This document shows positions 45,001 through 57,548 of a DNA stretch of 64,000 nucleotides, one piece after another. Under the pieces are notes generated by a model, which made no database searches, was not told the origin of the DNA, and saw only the letters and a list, made by a program, of their open reading frames with translations. The DNA is from Pocillopora verrucosa (taxonomy: Eukaryota; Cnidaria; Anthozoa; Scleractinia; Pocilloporidae): the NCBI RefSeq assembly GCF_036669915.1, contig NC_089315.1, positions 7,299,291 through 7,363,290 on the forward strand. Direction: 5' to 3'. Every line of letters starts with the position of its first letter. Position 1 is the first letter of the stretch. A program made the position numbers and the translations under genes.

Positions 45001-48000
45001 GACAAACGAGGGGCGGCTTTTAGAAAACGTGATATTGCAGATGGCGTTTTTCTTTCTTGGTTAGTATAGGTGATGTGGATGGTAACATTGAAGTCTGTCT
45101 TTAGTAGACTCAAAATATCTACTTATAACTCCTGAGTATCGTTCCATTTTATCTTTATCATAAAGGATCTTGATTAGAGGTTACATCGCGTGCAGAAAAG
45201 AGATTATGTTCTCAATAGCAATTTGCTCTCGCTCAACAAAAATTTTTTCTTTGAGGCTTGATGATCTCCTCGGGGAAAAATTTCATTGAGAGATGATTAC
45301 AAATGATGATGCTCTTGGGAAGAAGCGGAGAAAATCTGTTGCAAAAACTTGTGGAAAATTTGTTTCTCATTTGCTTCTCGTGGAACTCATAAAAAAAGAA
45401 GAAAAGTTAGCTATCACGGTTGAAAGATCCTATCCCATGAAAGTGTTTCATTTCTCAAAGCCTGTTTATCGGTCGCTCACATGTCCTTAAAAGTAATTGC
45501 GCTTTGTCAAGTACAAATGCATATTTGCCTTCGGTTGCTGTTTCCGTCAATTTAAGCGTGATTAAAGGATTTAAATTCCTGTTTCTGTAATGATCTTTAC
45601 TTATTCCTAAAAGCAAGCTAGTTATCTTGTGACCACAATATTCCTTGAAACATCTGTCGTCTCTTTTTATTTCTTCGTTTCGTTTTTTATCACAAGACTC
45701 GAATGAAAAAGCGCTCTGGATCGATCGGCCCGGGACTCAACATTTTCCCTTCTCCTTTTGACACGGATGAAATTGTTATTCTAAGGGATGGATTTCATTG
45801 TTACTGCGTTTGTAAACTGAATTGCGGGGCTATTTTGACTAGAAGAATGTGGTTTTATTGCGAATCAATGGGATAAATAATTGAGCGCTAAACCACCGCT
45901 GTGATGGATACAAATCAAGTCGGTCAACAGTAAGAATAACTTTCGGATCTTGTGGAAGAAAGTTTCGAAGCGGACCATTTTGGCTCGAATTTCCTCTTTT
46001 CTGTTCTTGGCGATGGCCAAACGAGTTTTACCGAGCCGTTAAGCAAATCGGTATTTTTTTCAGTTCGCACTTCCAAACTGGAAACTTCATGCCGTATCTC
46101 CACGAAACCTGCCTTCTCGAAGAGTGCCATGGTTTTGTACGTAAAATATGAGTTATTTACCTTCCGGGTCATAATATTCCGTATTGCTCGCGGTACAGGT
46201 TGTTTGGATATTTTAACCTACTTTCCTAATTTTTATTCGTAGGCTGCGGCAAACAAGGCCCGAGAGCGAAATCCAGGTAAGTTTGTGATGTGTCTTTATT
46301 TAGTGTTTACTTTTACATCGTCGAGTTTGTGCTGACAGATAATTGAAAATATCTCTATTTTCTCGCCGAGTGATTTACCAAAAAGAGATAGTGGAGCAAG
46401 TGAAATTCAATCACCTTGTTCAGAGCTAGGCACGCTGAATATGTGAGGAATTCACAGTAGAACTTGAGATTCCATCGAAATATGGCTAATCGTATTTGGT
46501 TGAGAAACGACTGTGAATAAACGTTTGGCGAGAAACAAAACATCCCGGTTAACACTTACCAAACATTTGTCATCCTGTTAATTTTGCATTCGCTTTTTTT
46601 TATTAGTTAAACTTACTCAGTTTTAAGGCGAGTGATCACTTCTTTTTTCACACTCTGTGACTACTGCCGATTACAGTTTATAATCTCTCTAAGCTACTAA
46701 GACCCGCGATTCGCATTGAGCTACGAGCAAATTTATGTAGCGCACTGAATATTTTATGACTGGAAGTGTTTTCAATGATGAGCGAATTAAATGTCTGAAT
46801 TCTTTAATGAAGTCTAATCGACATACTTTTTTTTGGGGGGGGGAAGGGGTCATTTTGAGGCTTAATTTTTGTTACTCTTATGACATTATTAAAAGTAGAA
46901 CGAAAATTTCCAAACTTGAATCACTATTTTTCGCTTTTCGCTCGACAACAAGGGAAAAATGAGATAATTTATTAGCCGACAACGAACTCGGCATGTGATC
47001 ATTATTATGAGCTCGGATGTGATACTAATGTTCCAGTAATAATGTCTGAATACGTAAGCATGTCCCATATTATTGATCGAAAAAGTCGTTTTAAGGTACG
47101 GCTTGCTTACAAAAATGTGTTTTTTTACAAAATTTTGATTTTCTCCTTTGTTTTGGGAAAGGTCTTTAAACGCTGGGAACTGCAGATTTTCAAATTTCGC
47201 TACGTCGGTTACTTTTTCGCTGACTTGACCAGCCAGCAGACGCCGGCGGTACAAATTTTTTTTTCTGTTTTTTACAAGACAAATTTGTCATCTTAGAGCG
47301 CATTACGATTGAGTTAAATAAAACAAAAGTAAAGTAATACGACAGCTAATTGGAAGGAAGAATAACAACAAGTAAAAACAGTCATACTGCCTAAAGCGCG
47401 GGAAAAGGCGAGACACCAAATCGCGATTGGTTTTAAGTTTGGAATCTGATTGGTGGAGAGAGAAGCGCCTGTTTTGAACCAATCGAGCAACACCTAAGCA
47501 ACCGCAGATTACTTTCGACACTTATTTGAAAATTTTGCTAATAGTTCTTCCCTCTTCAATCCCCGTTACTTTTTCATCTGTCTATCCTTGTTGTGCACGG
47601 TTTGGAACCAGGCCTCGTTTTGAGACGGAGGTCTGGGAGCAAAGGAGCAAGAACGAATTAGCGCTCCACACTTTTGGAGCCATCGTTTCTGTAAAGTGTG
47701 TATTTTTGAGTGGATGGCTTCATAATTGTTGTCAAAATTTTAATTCTTAATTTTGCCGATATTTCTATGTCTACGGTAGAAAGACTATGAATAAAGTAAT
47801 TTTGCTTAAAGGATTTTTAAATGGAAAGGGTTTAAGTAAGTTAGAAGAGCTGTGTGGTTGCTAACGAGTGTGTACCCCACCGAAGTACTCTTTATATGCA
47901 AAAGAATGTCCCTATTATTGACGCTGCAGGACGTGCGTTTCTTCGCTCGCGGGAAGATTTGAGACGAGTCGCTCAAGGCCTCATTTAATACTTTCCCGCG

Positions 48001-51000
48001 CCCGAAGAAACGCTTGTGTCAAAGTATCGATTATGAGGGCATGTTTGCAAGCTACTGTAGTTCTTTATTCGAGACTGCAAATCCAAATTTGGCCCAAACA
48101 AATATCTTGTTTAGCATTATTTCCATTAACGTTGTCAGCTTGTCACAAACAAAAGCGATTTTGCTTTTATTTACCTTTAATGAAATAAGGCAAGTGGACT
48201 CTGTAGGTGAAAATGATTTTGATTGAAAAAGAAAATGCATTCGAGAACAAATTGGTTATTTTTAGTCATGTTTATTGCAATTTTGCGGTTTGAAAGGAGG
48301 CGAATTTAAATCGTTTTCCTCTTTTTTACTACCTAGAGATAAGTTTAGAGTTTCAAGTGCTTGAAATAGCTCGATTTCATGTTTCACTCCCAAAACAATC
48401 TTTGTTTATAGTTATGATGCATTAAAAAAGAAATCTCCAAATCCATTTACCTCTTAACGGTTTTTGTCTGATTAAATTGCGTCCCTGCAGTGAAATCGAT
48501 TTTTCGGTCGGATCGTGCTGGCTTGTCAAAATGCGATAAATAGTCGAGAACGTTGGGTGCGAAATACAATGAGAAGTGTAAACGAGAGAGATTGAAAGAG
48601 ACAACCCGTTTCGCGCCAAGACAGCTGCGTGTATGAAGACAAGCACCTTTAAAGAGCTTTTCTTGTTAACTGTCATTTGAGGAAATTTTTTATATCGGAT
48701 GTTGGTACTTTGAAATGGATTAAACTTTGAGAAATACTCGACCATCAGTCTCTAGTTTCGCCAATGCAACCGTAAACATTTCGTTTTCGTTCTCCGCTCG
48801 TTTATCGTTTCTGTGTGTATTTTTCACGCATTGTAGACATAAATATTTAATCACCTGTAGTCGTTGGGTGCCCATATCATATTTGTCAAATGTTCTAAAC
48901 CAGAGTCGGGTAAAGTCAACACTGTTTCGTGTTCCGCGGTGAAAAAATGAGTTTGTGTGGGGCACGCGCTTGTTAGTTTTGTGGCTTGGATCGCAATTTC
49001 GTAGCGAAAATGTGACTGGTTCAGATGTAAACCTGAAGTTGCTTAGGCGTACGTCTTCAAGATGGTTTCCGATGTGTTTGAGTTTAACATTCCGGAAGTC
49101 AGACTTTTCTTCCGATTCTGCGAGCATAAGGACCACGATGTACTTCCAATAGGTACAGAGTTTCGATAGTAGCTTTCAACTTTGTCTAACGAAAATTCTT
49201 TGCCCCTTTACAAACGCGGCAATCTCGTTAAATTAATTTCTACAAAACTGGGGGAGAGATTGTGGTGATAAATTGATTGACTGTCGCAAGAAGAACCACG
49301 TTCGCTTCACTGAATCGCTTCCAACTGCTGTAAACAATTCAATTAACAGCGTTTTTTTCTTTTTGATTTAAGCTTGGGATGGCCCACATCATCCGAGGAA
49401 TCTTCTTCTTGGAGTTGTGTACACAGCCAAGGTAAGTCAGTCATTAATCACGAAGCGTTGTTCAACATTAGTTGTTTAGTTTGCGGGTTTTTCCAATTTT
49501 ATTCGATTCATTGTCTTTATTCTCCTGCCAGCTTTTAGCGTATTATTAGATAAGACTTTTTTTGCCGCGCATCTTTTGTCAACGCGTAACCTTTATTAAG
49601 AATTTCGCTGAGTGTAGTTATGAAAAAGTCTTAAAGTTGAGAAGTTGATATTTACATCAGTTTGGTGGATGAATCAACGGCGGAAGTCACAAATCAATCT
49701 TAAAAATAAACGTCTGAAGGCTCGTGGGCATAGCCTTCGAATTGCTTTTTTCTGACGCTTTTTAGCGTCACATCAACATGTTTTCAGTTTTACTCGTTCA
49801 ATGGAGAAGTGTTGCTTCTCTGGTTTTGCGAATATAGGTCTCTCAGTCTCTTAACTATAGCTTTGATCATTCGCGATCATTTTGAAAATTTGCATCCGAA
49901 AGACCCGTTATTGTCTCTACTGACAGGTTACTCTATAAACAAACGGCCTAATGAAAAGGTTTAAAACTAACAAATTTTGTCGTCTTTCATATCCTTTCAA
50001 ATGTTTGAGTAGTATGATTTTTAGAGTAAGAGGTTGTGTTCAAGAATGGAAAACCGACGGTTATTTTTCTCACGATCGATTAGCACTTTGCATTTAAATG
50101 AGTCCTAATTTAATGTCGACCAAGTCATTACTGTTTCTTAACACGGCTGATTCGACCATCGGTGATGTGTTTGTGTGGTTAAATTCGATAGGAATAAACA
50201 TTAAAAAAAGGCTAGAACCATCTTTGATAATACTTAATCTCAAATAAGTTTTGGGCGCCCTAACAGACGACATAACCAAGACCGTGACGGTTGTAACTTC
50301 ACTTAGATCTTAAGGGTTAATTTATGTGCAAAAATTAGCACTTCGACAGCAAAGTATATTTGAAGGCAATTCTAATCAGGTGAATAGCACGACTGAATAT
50401 TGGTTTAACATCTGATGCCCTGTCATAAATATGCAAATAGAATTGATTGTAATCAAGTCGTCATAAATGAATCACCTTTGTTTGCTCGAGATGGTACAGA
50501 TAATCATGACCTATTTTAGACAACTTCCATATTCATTTCTGACAAGCTGAATGCAACCTGGATTTGATCCGTCCTTCAAATTATAATTCTGAGCTTTTAT
50601 ATCCTTCCATTTCTTCTCTTTTTAGTACCTGGGTTCGTCGCAAATTATGTCGCCCCAGGCCCCAAACAAAGCTGTTCGGATGGAACAGGCTCAGGAAGCC
50701 GTGGGACGAATAAAGGTTTGACTTACTGAAATCCTTCGCTTCCTCAGGGTTACTATGTAAGCTTTAAATTTATAATTCACCAAAGAGGCTTTGTGCTTTG
50801 TCGTTCCATGTGCGGCACTGCCGAGTTGATTACAGTTTGTACTCTGGCTTGTAAATCCGCCTTTAACCGTTCGATCCTAAGAGTGACCAACATCTAATTT
50901 CTCCTTGAAATATCACTTCCAAAATCGCACATTTAAGTCACAAGAATAAAGGAATGAATACCCACTAAAGACGCTTTCTGTTGTAAAAAAATTCTCCTTG

Positions 51001-54000
51001 CCACCAACTTAGGAAATGTTTAGCGAACAGTATGGAGAATATACATACTGATATTAGGGTGTGAAGGGATGAAGAGTGATTTGCTTATAACAAAAGGAGC
51101 TATATTTGATATTTTGAGGGTTTTGCGACGTACAGACTTCTTCAAAACCAAAAAGAATTTCAGAATAATCGTTTGCGAAGGTAGAAAAACTCTCAGTAGG
51201 TAAAAATATAGCACTTAAGAACACGGATAGTGAAGGTGGAAAAGATTGACGCGGATTGCAAAAAGTAACGTTGATACACAAGTTTTAACAATTCCCCTTT
51301 TTCAGCCAGTTTTGTTTGTTGTCCGTTAGGTTCCTGAGGGTGAGGACCAACCAACTACTGATATTGACTTTTTCATTTCTACTGAAAGACTTAAAGTGGT
51401 CAATTCCACTACAAAGGTAAGTTATCCCAATTTTACAGGTTTCTTGTTTGTTGTTCGTTCTCTGAAGATAACTGTTCTAATATGTGGAGGTAAATGGGAC
51501 TGCTGTATCTGAAGTACTGAAGTACGCCGTGAAAAGGGCAGGAAACAGCACGACGCAGCAACAAATCGCAGCGAAAATTTCCTTAGTGTTACTTGGACAA
51601 TTTTTGTTGTGAGTTGCACTATCTTGATTCATAAGCACTCTACACTGAGCTGTTTAGCGACTAGATTAAAGATGATGTTCTTCACTAATGACACAGGCAT
51701 ACACAAAGGAAAAGAATTCCATCATCGTTGCGTTGTTTCCCAACCCAAGAAATGCAAAAATAATAGTTCTATTAACTTGTTCTTCAACAGGAGGTCATGT
51801 TAGACCACTCCCTCCGCTCCGTGTCGTTCATCGCAGATATCGGAGATGTTCTTGTGCTAATGGCTCGTCAGCAATCCGAGGAACGCGCCAACAAAGAGGT
51901 TTTAAAACCTTCACAGATCCTGGCTAGCGTAGGAACGGCGCAGACGGACCACAAAAACGTCAAGATCACTTGCCACGTTTTTCAGGCGCCAGAGGTCAGT
52001 CCTAAATATATAATTTATCTTCAAAGATGTTTCATGAAGGAACCTTCTTATAAAGAGAGACGTTTTGAGAGCTTTGTCGCCCTATTTTAATCGTTGGGTT
52101 TTTCGCAACTTGAAAAACTTAGCTGCGATTCGGAAGAAGGTCCAAAATATCAGCTCGGTGAGATGGAAAAATCACAAAAATAGGCGATTATATAACGAAG
52201 AAGTAACAATGAGAGCTCGGATTAGAAGAATTGAACGCATTTGAGCAACAGGTGTTGACGTTGCTTTTTTAAATTTAGTCTCTAGTCTCCAGAGCACGAG
52301 TATGATTCTGTCTGGTAACTCTTTATTATATTTATCATAGTCGCTACACAGAAATCGATCATATGGTCAGAAAGGTCATATGATCGACCGTAATCGTCGC
52401 ACTGTAGGGTTTGTTGACGTGGTCTAACTTCATCATCACACTCAATACACGGATGAATGCTCATTTTGATCAGTTCGTATTCGTATTGTAGCTAGCTCTA
52501 CCCTCTTCATATGTACTTTGATCGGATCAAAATATACATGCGACTGCCAGAGGAAATAGAGCACAATTACATAATTTTTGCCTATTATGATCCTATGGGA
52601 AATGATGCTATCAGACTATTACTGTGAAAAAAGCCATAAGCATAAACAATAGACTTTTATCTTAAAAATATCATACTTACCTTATGCAAGGCAACAAGTT
52701 AATTTTATTTGTATATTACTCGCTTTACCTTTTACCGACTTGTCGAACGCGACAATCGACATTCGTTTACCAGGTGTTTTCATCTGTTATTGTTAAGAAA
52801 GTCACAAATAGACACAACAGAACTTAACTTGTATGTTGCGCTGCATCCATGCATATGTTGTTACAGAAAGTCTTCATGGCATGTTGAGAAACAAGAAAGA
52901 GTTTCTCAAGCTTACCAATTGCCCGTGAGTAAGAAACGAGCACGTACCAAACGAACAACGCTTCATTTTTTTTGTTTGAAACGGAGAACGCTTCCCTTTG
53001 TTGTTAGAAACGAACCACGCTTTTAGAATTGTTACTCAAACATATTTCAATTCCGAACATGCATATGATCGTTTTCTGTGTAGTCAAAGTCTTCATGGTA
53101 TTGTTAGAAACCAAGAAAGAGTTTCTCAAGCTTACGAAACGTCCGTGAGTAAGAAACGATTACATACCAAACGAACAACGCTGAATTTTGTTGTTGGAAA
53201 CGAACAACGTTTCCCTTTGTTGTTAGGAACGAACAACGCTTTAAGAACCTTCATGGTGTTGTCGGAAACTAAGAGCGCCTTCGTGATAAAATTTCTCAAC
53301 GTTATTGCCTATTTACAGTATGAAATTCTAATCTTTTTAGTATTTGTTTCTTCGGGCGACTTGACTTTTTTTTTCGGGTGACATAACTAAAATTTCGGGC
53401 AACATGACTCAGGTTTCGGGCGACTTGACTGTAAACCTTTCAAATCGTACTTTTTTTTTACCCGATTTTGTTGCCTTCAATCAAAAATTCAAAACAAAAG
53501 GTATCTTCACCCCCCAAGTGATTCAATCTAATCTAAACTTGGCTTGATTCTTTGCAGGCTCAGGTTATAGCCAAGAGTATTGGTCAGGCATTCAATGTGG
53601 CTTACCAAGAATTTTTAAGACAAAACGGACTAAGTGAGGACGTTATTGAAGATGCCGAGTATAACGGTGTGTTAGAGGCACAGAAAATACTCGGCGAGGA
53701 CTTGTCCCTGTTGTCCGATGAAAATAGCGCCAAAGAAGTAAGCTGGATGAACGGTGTTTGAGAGATAGTTAATGATGTTCATGTTCGCTTTTTACGTCTT
53801 ACGAAACCAGCGTCGAGGTAGTTAAAACCGCAAGATATGGAAGTTGCAATTTATAAAAATTCCTAAGAGATGATAAAATGATAAGAAAATAATCAGAATG
53901 CAATAAAGATGGGAAGGATTTAGATGGATTGCCAACGAGAAACTCAAAGATATTAGCGCAAATATGATCTTTCGAGATGACTGCAGACTTTAAAGTTTAT

Positions 54001-56047
54001 GTTTTCAAATCCTGTCTTGTTGTAGGTGATTGTTAATAAGAAGCCCGCTGAAATACTTGGTGTGATGATCGTGGAATCAGGCTGGGGATCCATGATTCCT
54101 TGTGCCATCATAGCGCATCTAGCGAAAGATGGACCAGCGGCTAAGTCTGGCAGGCTTAATGTTGGTGATCAGATCCTCTCAGTGAATGGTACAAGTTTAG
54201 TCGGTCTGCCTTTGTTAGAATGTCAAAATATTATTAAGGTAAGGCAACGAAATTGGAACAGTTGACTAGATTGTAGGGTTGATTTTGCCACAGGGGTGCA
54301 AACCACGTGCACGTGACAAAACTGGCGTTTCCTGGTAGGTTGATCATTGGGAACAAATAATGAGTTTAAGAAATCTAGTTACGGGAGTGAGATTCCAGAA
54401 GAACATCACATCATGGGTGTATTTCAAGCAGTGTGGAATTTTTATCACTTTCCCCTTAACCCTTTAACTCCCATGAGTGATCAAGACAGAATTTCTCCTT
54501 ACAATATCAATCAATGTCAAGCAGGCAAGTGATGAGAATAGGAAAAATCTTAATTAGGTGATTATTAGTTGATCCAATACCAAATTCTCCAAACTAACAT
54601 CACACGAACTGTATGGAAGACAGTAAGGAGAATTACTAATGAGATCTTGGGAGTTAAAGGGTTAAGACGTGTTAATCTTTCAGTGCTGTTTAACAGCTCT
54701 ACCTTCGATTCACAGAAATGAATTTTAGCCGTGTAGTGTAGTCTTTGATAGTTATAAATTCCTGCTTCTCTGCACCTTAGCTTGTACCGTGGAAACCATT
54801 CAGTCTGTGAGGACGAGCTAAAACAGCAAAGCATGCGAGTGTAAAAACAAGGAAGGCAACCTGTAAACCTCCCTTTTTTCCGCTCGTTTCCTCTGAGATT
54901 CATCTCTTTCCTCTTCCTCTCCCCCTCTCTCCTGTTACTAACAAAGTGCTTGCAATATTTCCAAAAGAATGTTGACACCTTAATTGAGTATTACCCTGAC
55001 TCTAAGCAAAAGTAGACGCTCGTAAAAGTTATTCGCCCGTAGTATTCTTCTTCGTGTTTAACAAGTGCTGACTGTTAATGTGTCATAGGGCATACGTCCA
55101 GAGACGAAAGTGGTGATGAAAATCGTGTCGTGTCCTCCAACTGTACAAGTGGTGGTTAACAGACCGGATACCAAATATCAGCTTGGATTCAGTGTGCAAA
55201 ATGGAATGGTAAGTGGGTTGATCGTTGTTTTATGTAAACGTGTAATTTGTATGGTGCGTTTAAAGCTTTTGAGTAGTTACTGACTCAGACACCCAACATT
55301 AACCCTAACTTGTCATCAATTGACTGTTGTTGGGTTAGGGGAGGGATGGGTGGGCAGTTGCCCAGATACTGATATTGATCCGATATTTCTTTGACTTGTG
55401 AAGGAAAACTTCCTGGTGTAGATAGTCTTTCCATTTTTCTCCCGTCGGCCTTTGCAGCTCTACACACGATCTTGACTTCACCTCGTAAAAATTCAACTGC
55501 ACGTCTTCATGACGATATTCGGAACGATCACATGAAGTGTTGTGGCTTGAACGTGTTGTTAGACTTAGGTACCTCTGAAAAAAGACAACTCAGATATAAG
55601 CTGAATTTTTGTCATGCTAAACCTCAGTTTCGTCAATCAGGACTCTTATGTTTCAAGTAATATTCTAACTTATCCTTGTCGCGCTACTGTTACTGATTTT
55701 AGTTATCTTGTCCTCTTTAGATTTGCAGTTTAATGCGCGGAAGTATAGCAGAGAGAGGCGGTGTTCGAGTGGGACACAGGATTATTGAAATAAATGGCGA
55801 GAGTGTGGTAGCCACGTCTCATCAGCATATAGTGGAACTATTGGCCACCACAGTAGGAGAGGTTTGTTGACGTTACGGGGTTTTGTTTGTCAAAGCACTT
55901 TTCTACTGAGTGCCATGAAATCAAGTCTTGAATTTTTAGACGATCAGAATTTCTAACTGATTTGTATCTCTTCAGATCCGTATGAAGACCATGCCTGCCT
56001 CCATGTATCGCCTTTTAGTTGGTTTGGAAACACCACAACACATCTGA
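30027..56047 (+). CDS. APBA: X11/Mint (APBA) family adaptor with PTB and two PDZ domains
   Basis: Fifteen exons: 30027-30114, 32037-32195, 40086-42710, 43098-43444, 44338-44478, 46243-46276, 49373-49431, 50626-50715, 51330-51416, 51791-51994, 53558-53737, 54026-54238, 55089-55208, 55721-55861 and 55976-56047. They join in phase to 1519 residues, almost twice human APBA1. Residues about 1132-1338 are the PTB domain ([67 protein letters not shown]). PDZ1 (about 1339-1425) has GDGPAAKSG-like and [15 protein letters not shown] sequence; PDZ2 (about 1426-1510) follows. The C-terminus, [15 protein letters not shown] plus three residues, is typical of X11. X11 proteins bind the cytoplasmic tails of APP-type receptors and Munc18 and act in synaptic and trafficking complexes. 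The N-terminal about 1070 residues are highly charged and disordered, mostly from one 2.6 kb exon. The exon 3/4 junction was chosen for GTGAGT with TTTTAG. The first two exons are less certain. Confidence 0.88.
32288..32497 (-). repeat. MITE family B copy, inverted
   Basis: Contains CATACTCTCCATACTGTTCTC, AACAAGGAGAATTTGTTTTAAC and GTAAGGAGAAATCAGATG in the same order as the inverted copy at 7872-8087. APBA intron 2. Confidence 0.6.
32783..34185 (+). repeat. Tandem duplication with internal deletion in the second copy
   Basis: Segment A (about 32783-33035, with CAGCATTTTCTAGTTCAGTG) recurs at about 33841-34090. Segment B (about 33749-33834, with TTTCAGAGTATTGAATATTG) recurs at about 34099-34185. 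The order is A, 0.7 kb, B, A', B', so the second unit lacks about 0.7 kb. APBA intron 2. Confidence 0.65.
34769..35824 (-). pseudogene. Broken ORF, virus- or transposon-like origin suspected
   Basis: One reading frame of about 350 codons stays aligned across the region but is broken by two stop codons, TAA at 35261-35263 and a TGA near 35045. No start ATG is obvious, so the 5' end may be lost. The sequence looks protein-coding on both sides of each stop. I do not recognise a defined domain. Its setting (intron, antisense to the host gene, next to other decayed frames and inverted repeats) suggests an integrated mobile element or DNA-virus-like element; a structural capsid-type protein is only a guess. 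Confidence 0.45.
35930..36420 (+). pseudogene. Decayed open frames next to the broken ORF
   Basis: Short plus-strand frames with protein-like content (about 35936-36028, then around 36148-36420) alternate with stops and frame changes. No domain is recognised. They probably belong to the same inserted element as 34769-35824. Confidence 0.3.
36915..38302. mobile_element. Inverted-repeat-bounded segment with decayed frames
   Basis: Arms of about 76 bases, 36915-36990 and 38226-38302, are reverse complements with only a few mismatches. The inner ends read CCTATGGAGGC. Outward from the unit, both arms open the same short peptide, a Val-Ala/Thr-Ile-Glu-Tyr-Glu-Arg-Pro-Leu run. The 1.2 kb between them holds broken frames on both strands (37102-37305 minus; 37421-37609 and about 37690-37940 plus) without a recognised domain. 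It may be a transposon or part of a larger insertion in APBA intron 2. Confidence 0.5.
39966..40015. repeat. Dispersed repeat fragment before APBA exon 3
   Basis: Contains AAAGCTGACGTTTTATGCG and TTAGCCCTTCGTCAGAGCGA, which I remember as a common dispersed coral repeat. It lies about 70 bases before the acceptor of the large exon. Confidence 0.4.
42347..42586 (+). repeat. Coding 15-base minisatellite (RDHxx pentapeptides)
   Basis: Sixteen consecutive 15-base units in frame inside APBA exon 3 encode pentapeptides of the form Arg/Lys-Asp/Glu-His-x-x, such as RDHVA, RDHGS, RDHGI and RDHGN. A core AGGGACCATGGTA recurs with point changes. Confidence 0.85.
43636..43708 (+). repeat. tRNA-like sequence, SINE head or tRNA pseudogene
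   Basis: An A-box match TAGTTCAATGG (43643-43653) and a B-box match GGCTCGATTCC (43687-43697) are at tRNA spacing. The acceptor and anticodon stems do not pair well, so a working tRNA is unlikely. APBA intron 4. Confidence 0.4.
50863..51070 (+). repeat. MITE family B copy
   Basis: TTAACCGTTCGATCCTAAGAG at the left and ATACTGATATTAGGGTGTGA at the right, with the usual CACAAGAATAAAGGAATG block. APBA intron 8. Confidence 0.7.
52861..53250 (+). repeat. Imperfect tandem duplication, about 220-base unit
   Basis: The unit at about 52864-53030 (GTCTTCATGG, AAGAAAGAGTTTCTCAAGCT, CCGTGAGTAAGAAACGA, ACGAACAACGCT) is repeated at about 53084-53245, with a partial third start at about 53250. APBA intron 10. 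Confidence 0.65.
53346..53440 (+). repeat. Short tandem repeat TTTCGGGCGACTTGACT-type
   Basis: Four diverged units of about 22 bases, each with a TCGGGYRAC core and a TGACT or ACTAA end, lie about 120 bases upstream of APBA exon 11. Confidence 0.6.
54456..54665 (-). repeat. MITE family A, complete reference copy
   Basis: 210 bases with TTAA at both ends and near-perfect terminal repeats CCCTTTAACTCCCA and TGGGAGTTAAAGGG. It has no coding capacity. The TTAA flanks plus CCC termini are the hallmark of piggyBac-type insertion, so it is probably a piggyBac-derived MITE (inference). APBA intron 12. Confidence 0.85.
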
Positions 56048-56919
56048 TCTGATCGGGAAGAGGACTTCATGCTTAAAATTACAACCGGACCGCTTGAAAA
56101 AGTTCGACGTCAGTCACGCAATGAGAGCGACTATGTCACCCATTGGGAGAAACTTTGTCACACAGTTTGTCCATGAACTTAGACATCGTGACGGAGAGTT
56201 TGAATGAAACAATATAGTGAAAGAGGAATGAACGGGTCTTTCATTGAACAGAATCGTCTAGAGACAGTCAAGGAACTGATTAGTTCGACAGCCAAATGTA
56301 ACGCTTCACTAAAGTATCAGTGGATTAGATTGTTTAAGTCTCAGTCCATTGTTGAAAAACATTGAATACAAATCAACTCATTGTAGATAGCCGCAGTTTT
56401 TGATGGAAAGTAATACGTTCAACAAATAGCTGAAATATTTATTCGAAGCTGTCGAATTATTTACCTTATGGTTTATTTTGTTTACATATAAAATTGAAGT
56501 GTAAACTTTGAGAAGTCGTTGAGTTCCAAAAAAGATATACACGCCTACTAGCGTTTTTCATAAACTTCGGTTACTTTTGAATGGGTAAAAAAGTGTGATG
56601 ATGACGAAGTTCGCGAACTTAACTTTGATGGTTCACCAATTTCACTTGAGGTGTTTCAAACGATATTTCTTGCCAAATCCTTCGTGTACCTATCCTTAAC
56701 GTAAAACTGACATCTAAATAATATGCTTTGATACGTTTCGGGGTGTAATTAAAAGTGTTTTACAAGGAATAAACAACTCTTCATTTGTTTAAAGAAGTGT
56801 GTCTATTAATGCATCATTGCAATCCGCGTATTACCATCTTCCTCTCTTTCTGTTTGTGTCATCTCTTTGTTGGCTGTCAACACTTACACACTATTGCTGA
56901 AGGTGATTGCTTATGACCC

Positions 56920-57106
56920 TTAACCCTTTAACTCCCAAGATCTGATAGTCAATTCTTCCCTCCAGCTACTACATATTTCCTTTGAAATTAGTGACAAGAA
57001 GTTGTTGTTAGATCAAAACAACTTCTACTTGATATGTTTGGGTATTCTCATTACCTATTGCAGGGAGAAGTTAGATGCGAATCACTTCTGTGAGTTAAAG
57101 GGTTAA
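56920..57106 (+). repeat. MITE family C, complete copy
   Basis: TTAA at both ends, CCCTTTAACTCCCAAGATC at the left and GTGAGTTAAAGGG at the right. The termini resemble family A but the interior differs (CCAGCTACTACATATTTCC). Confidence 0.8.
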
Positions 57107-57332
57107 AGACAAACATTCGCTTAAAGGTCCATTTCCAACCTTGATGCAACGCGCGCCGCGACCCAATTTCCTGCAACACGAAATTCCCAGATCACTGAAA
57201 ACCTTCTAAAATCGTCTTTCTCAAGAGCCATCTTGGACTTATAGTCAACTGTTTTACGGTAAATACATTCGCCGTTCGTCATTTCACAGATTCCTTATAG
57301 TATTTTGAATTCTGTTCAGAATAATCCTCTTC

Positions 57333-57548
57333 TTGACCCTTTGACACTTAAAAGTGACTTAAGTAATTTCTCCCAACCTATCACCCCTGAATCACACATA
57401 AAGGTCATGAGAATAAAGGAACTGATCACTATTAAAAAAGCTTTTGATTGTTAAACAAATTCTCCTTAACAGCGCCTGAGGAAATGAATGAATAACAGTA
57501 TGGAGAATATTGACGCTTATGTTGATAACAGACACGCCGAGAGAGTTT
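57333..57548 (+). repeat. MITE family B copy
   Basis: CCCTTTGACACTTAAAAGTGAC, GGTCATGAGAATAAAGGAAC and ACAGTATGGAGAATATTGAC match family B. It sits downstream of the HypX-like gene and shows that the gene is embedded in host-type repeat DNA. Confidence 0.65.

Noticed and set aside
52346-52391. Short palindrome with CGATCATATG arms as a regulatory site
   Set aside because: Ten-base arms in AT-rich intron sequence have no recognised binding protein.
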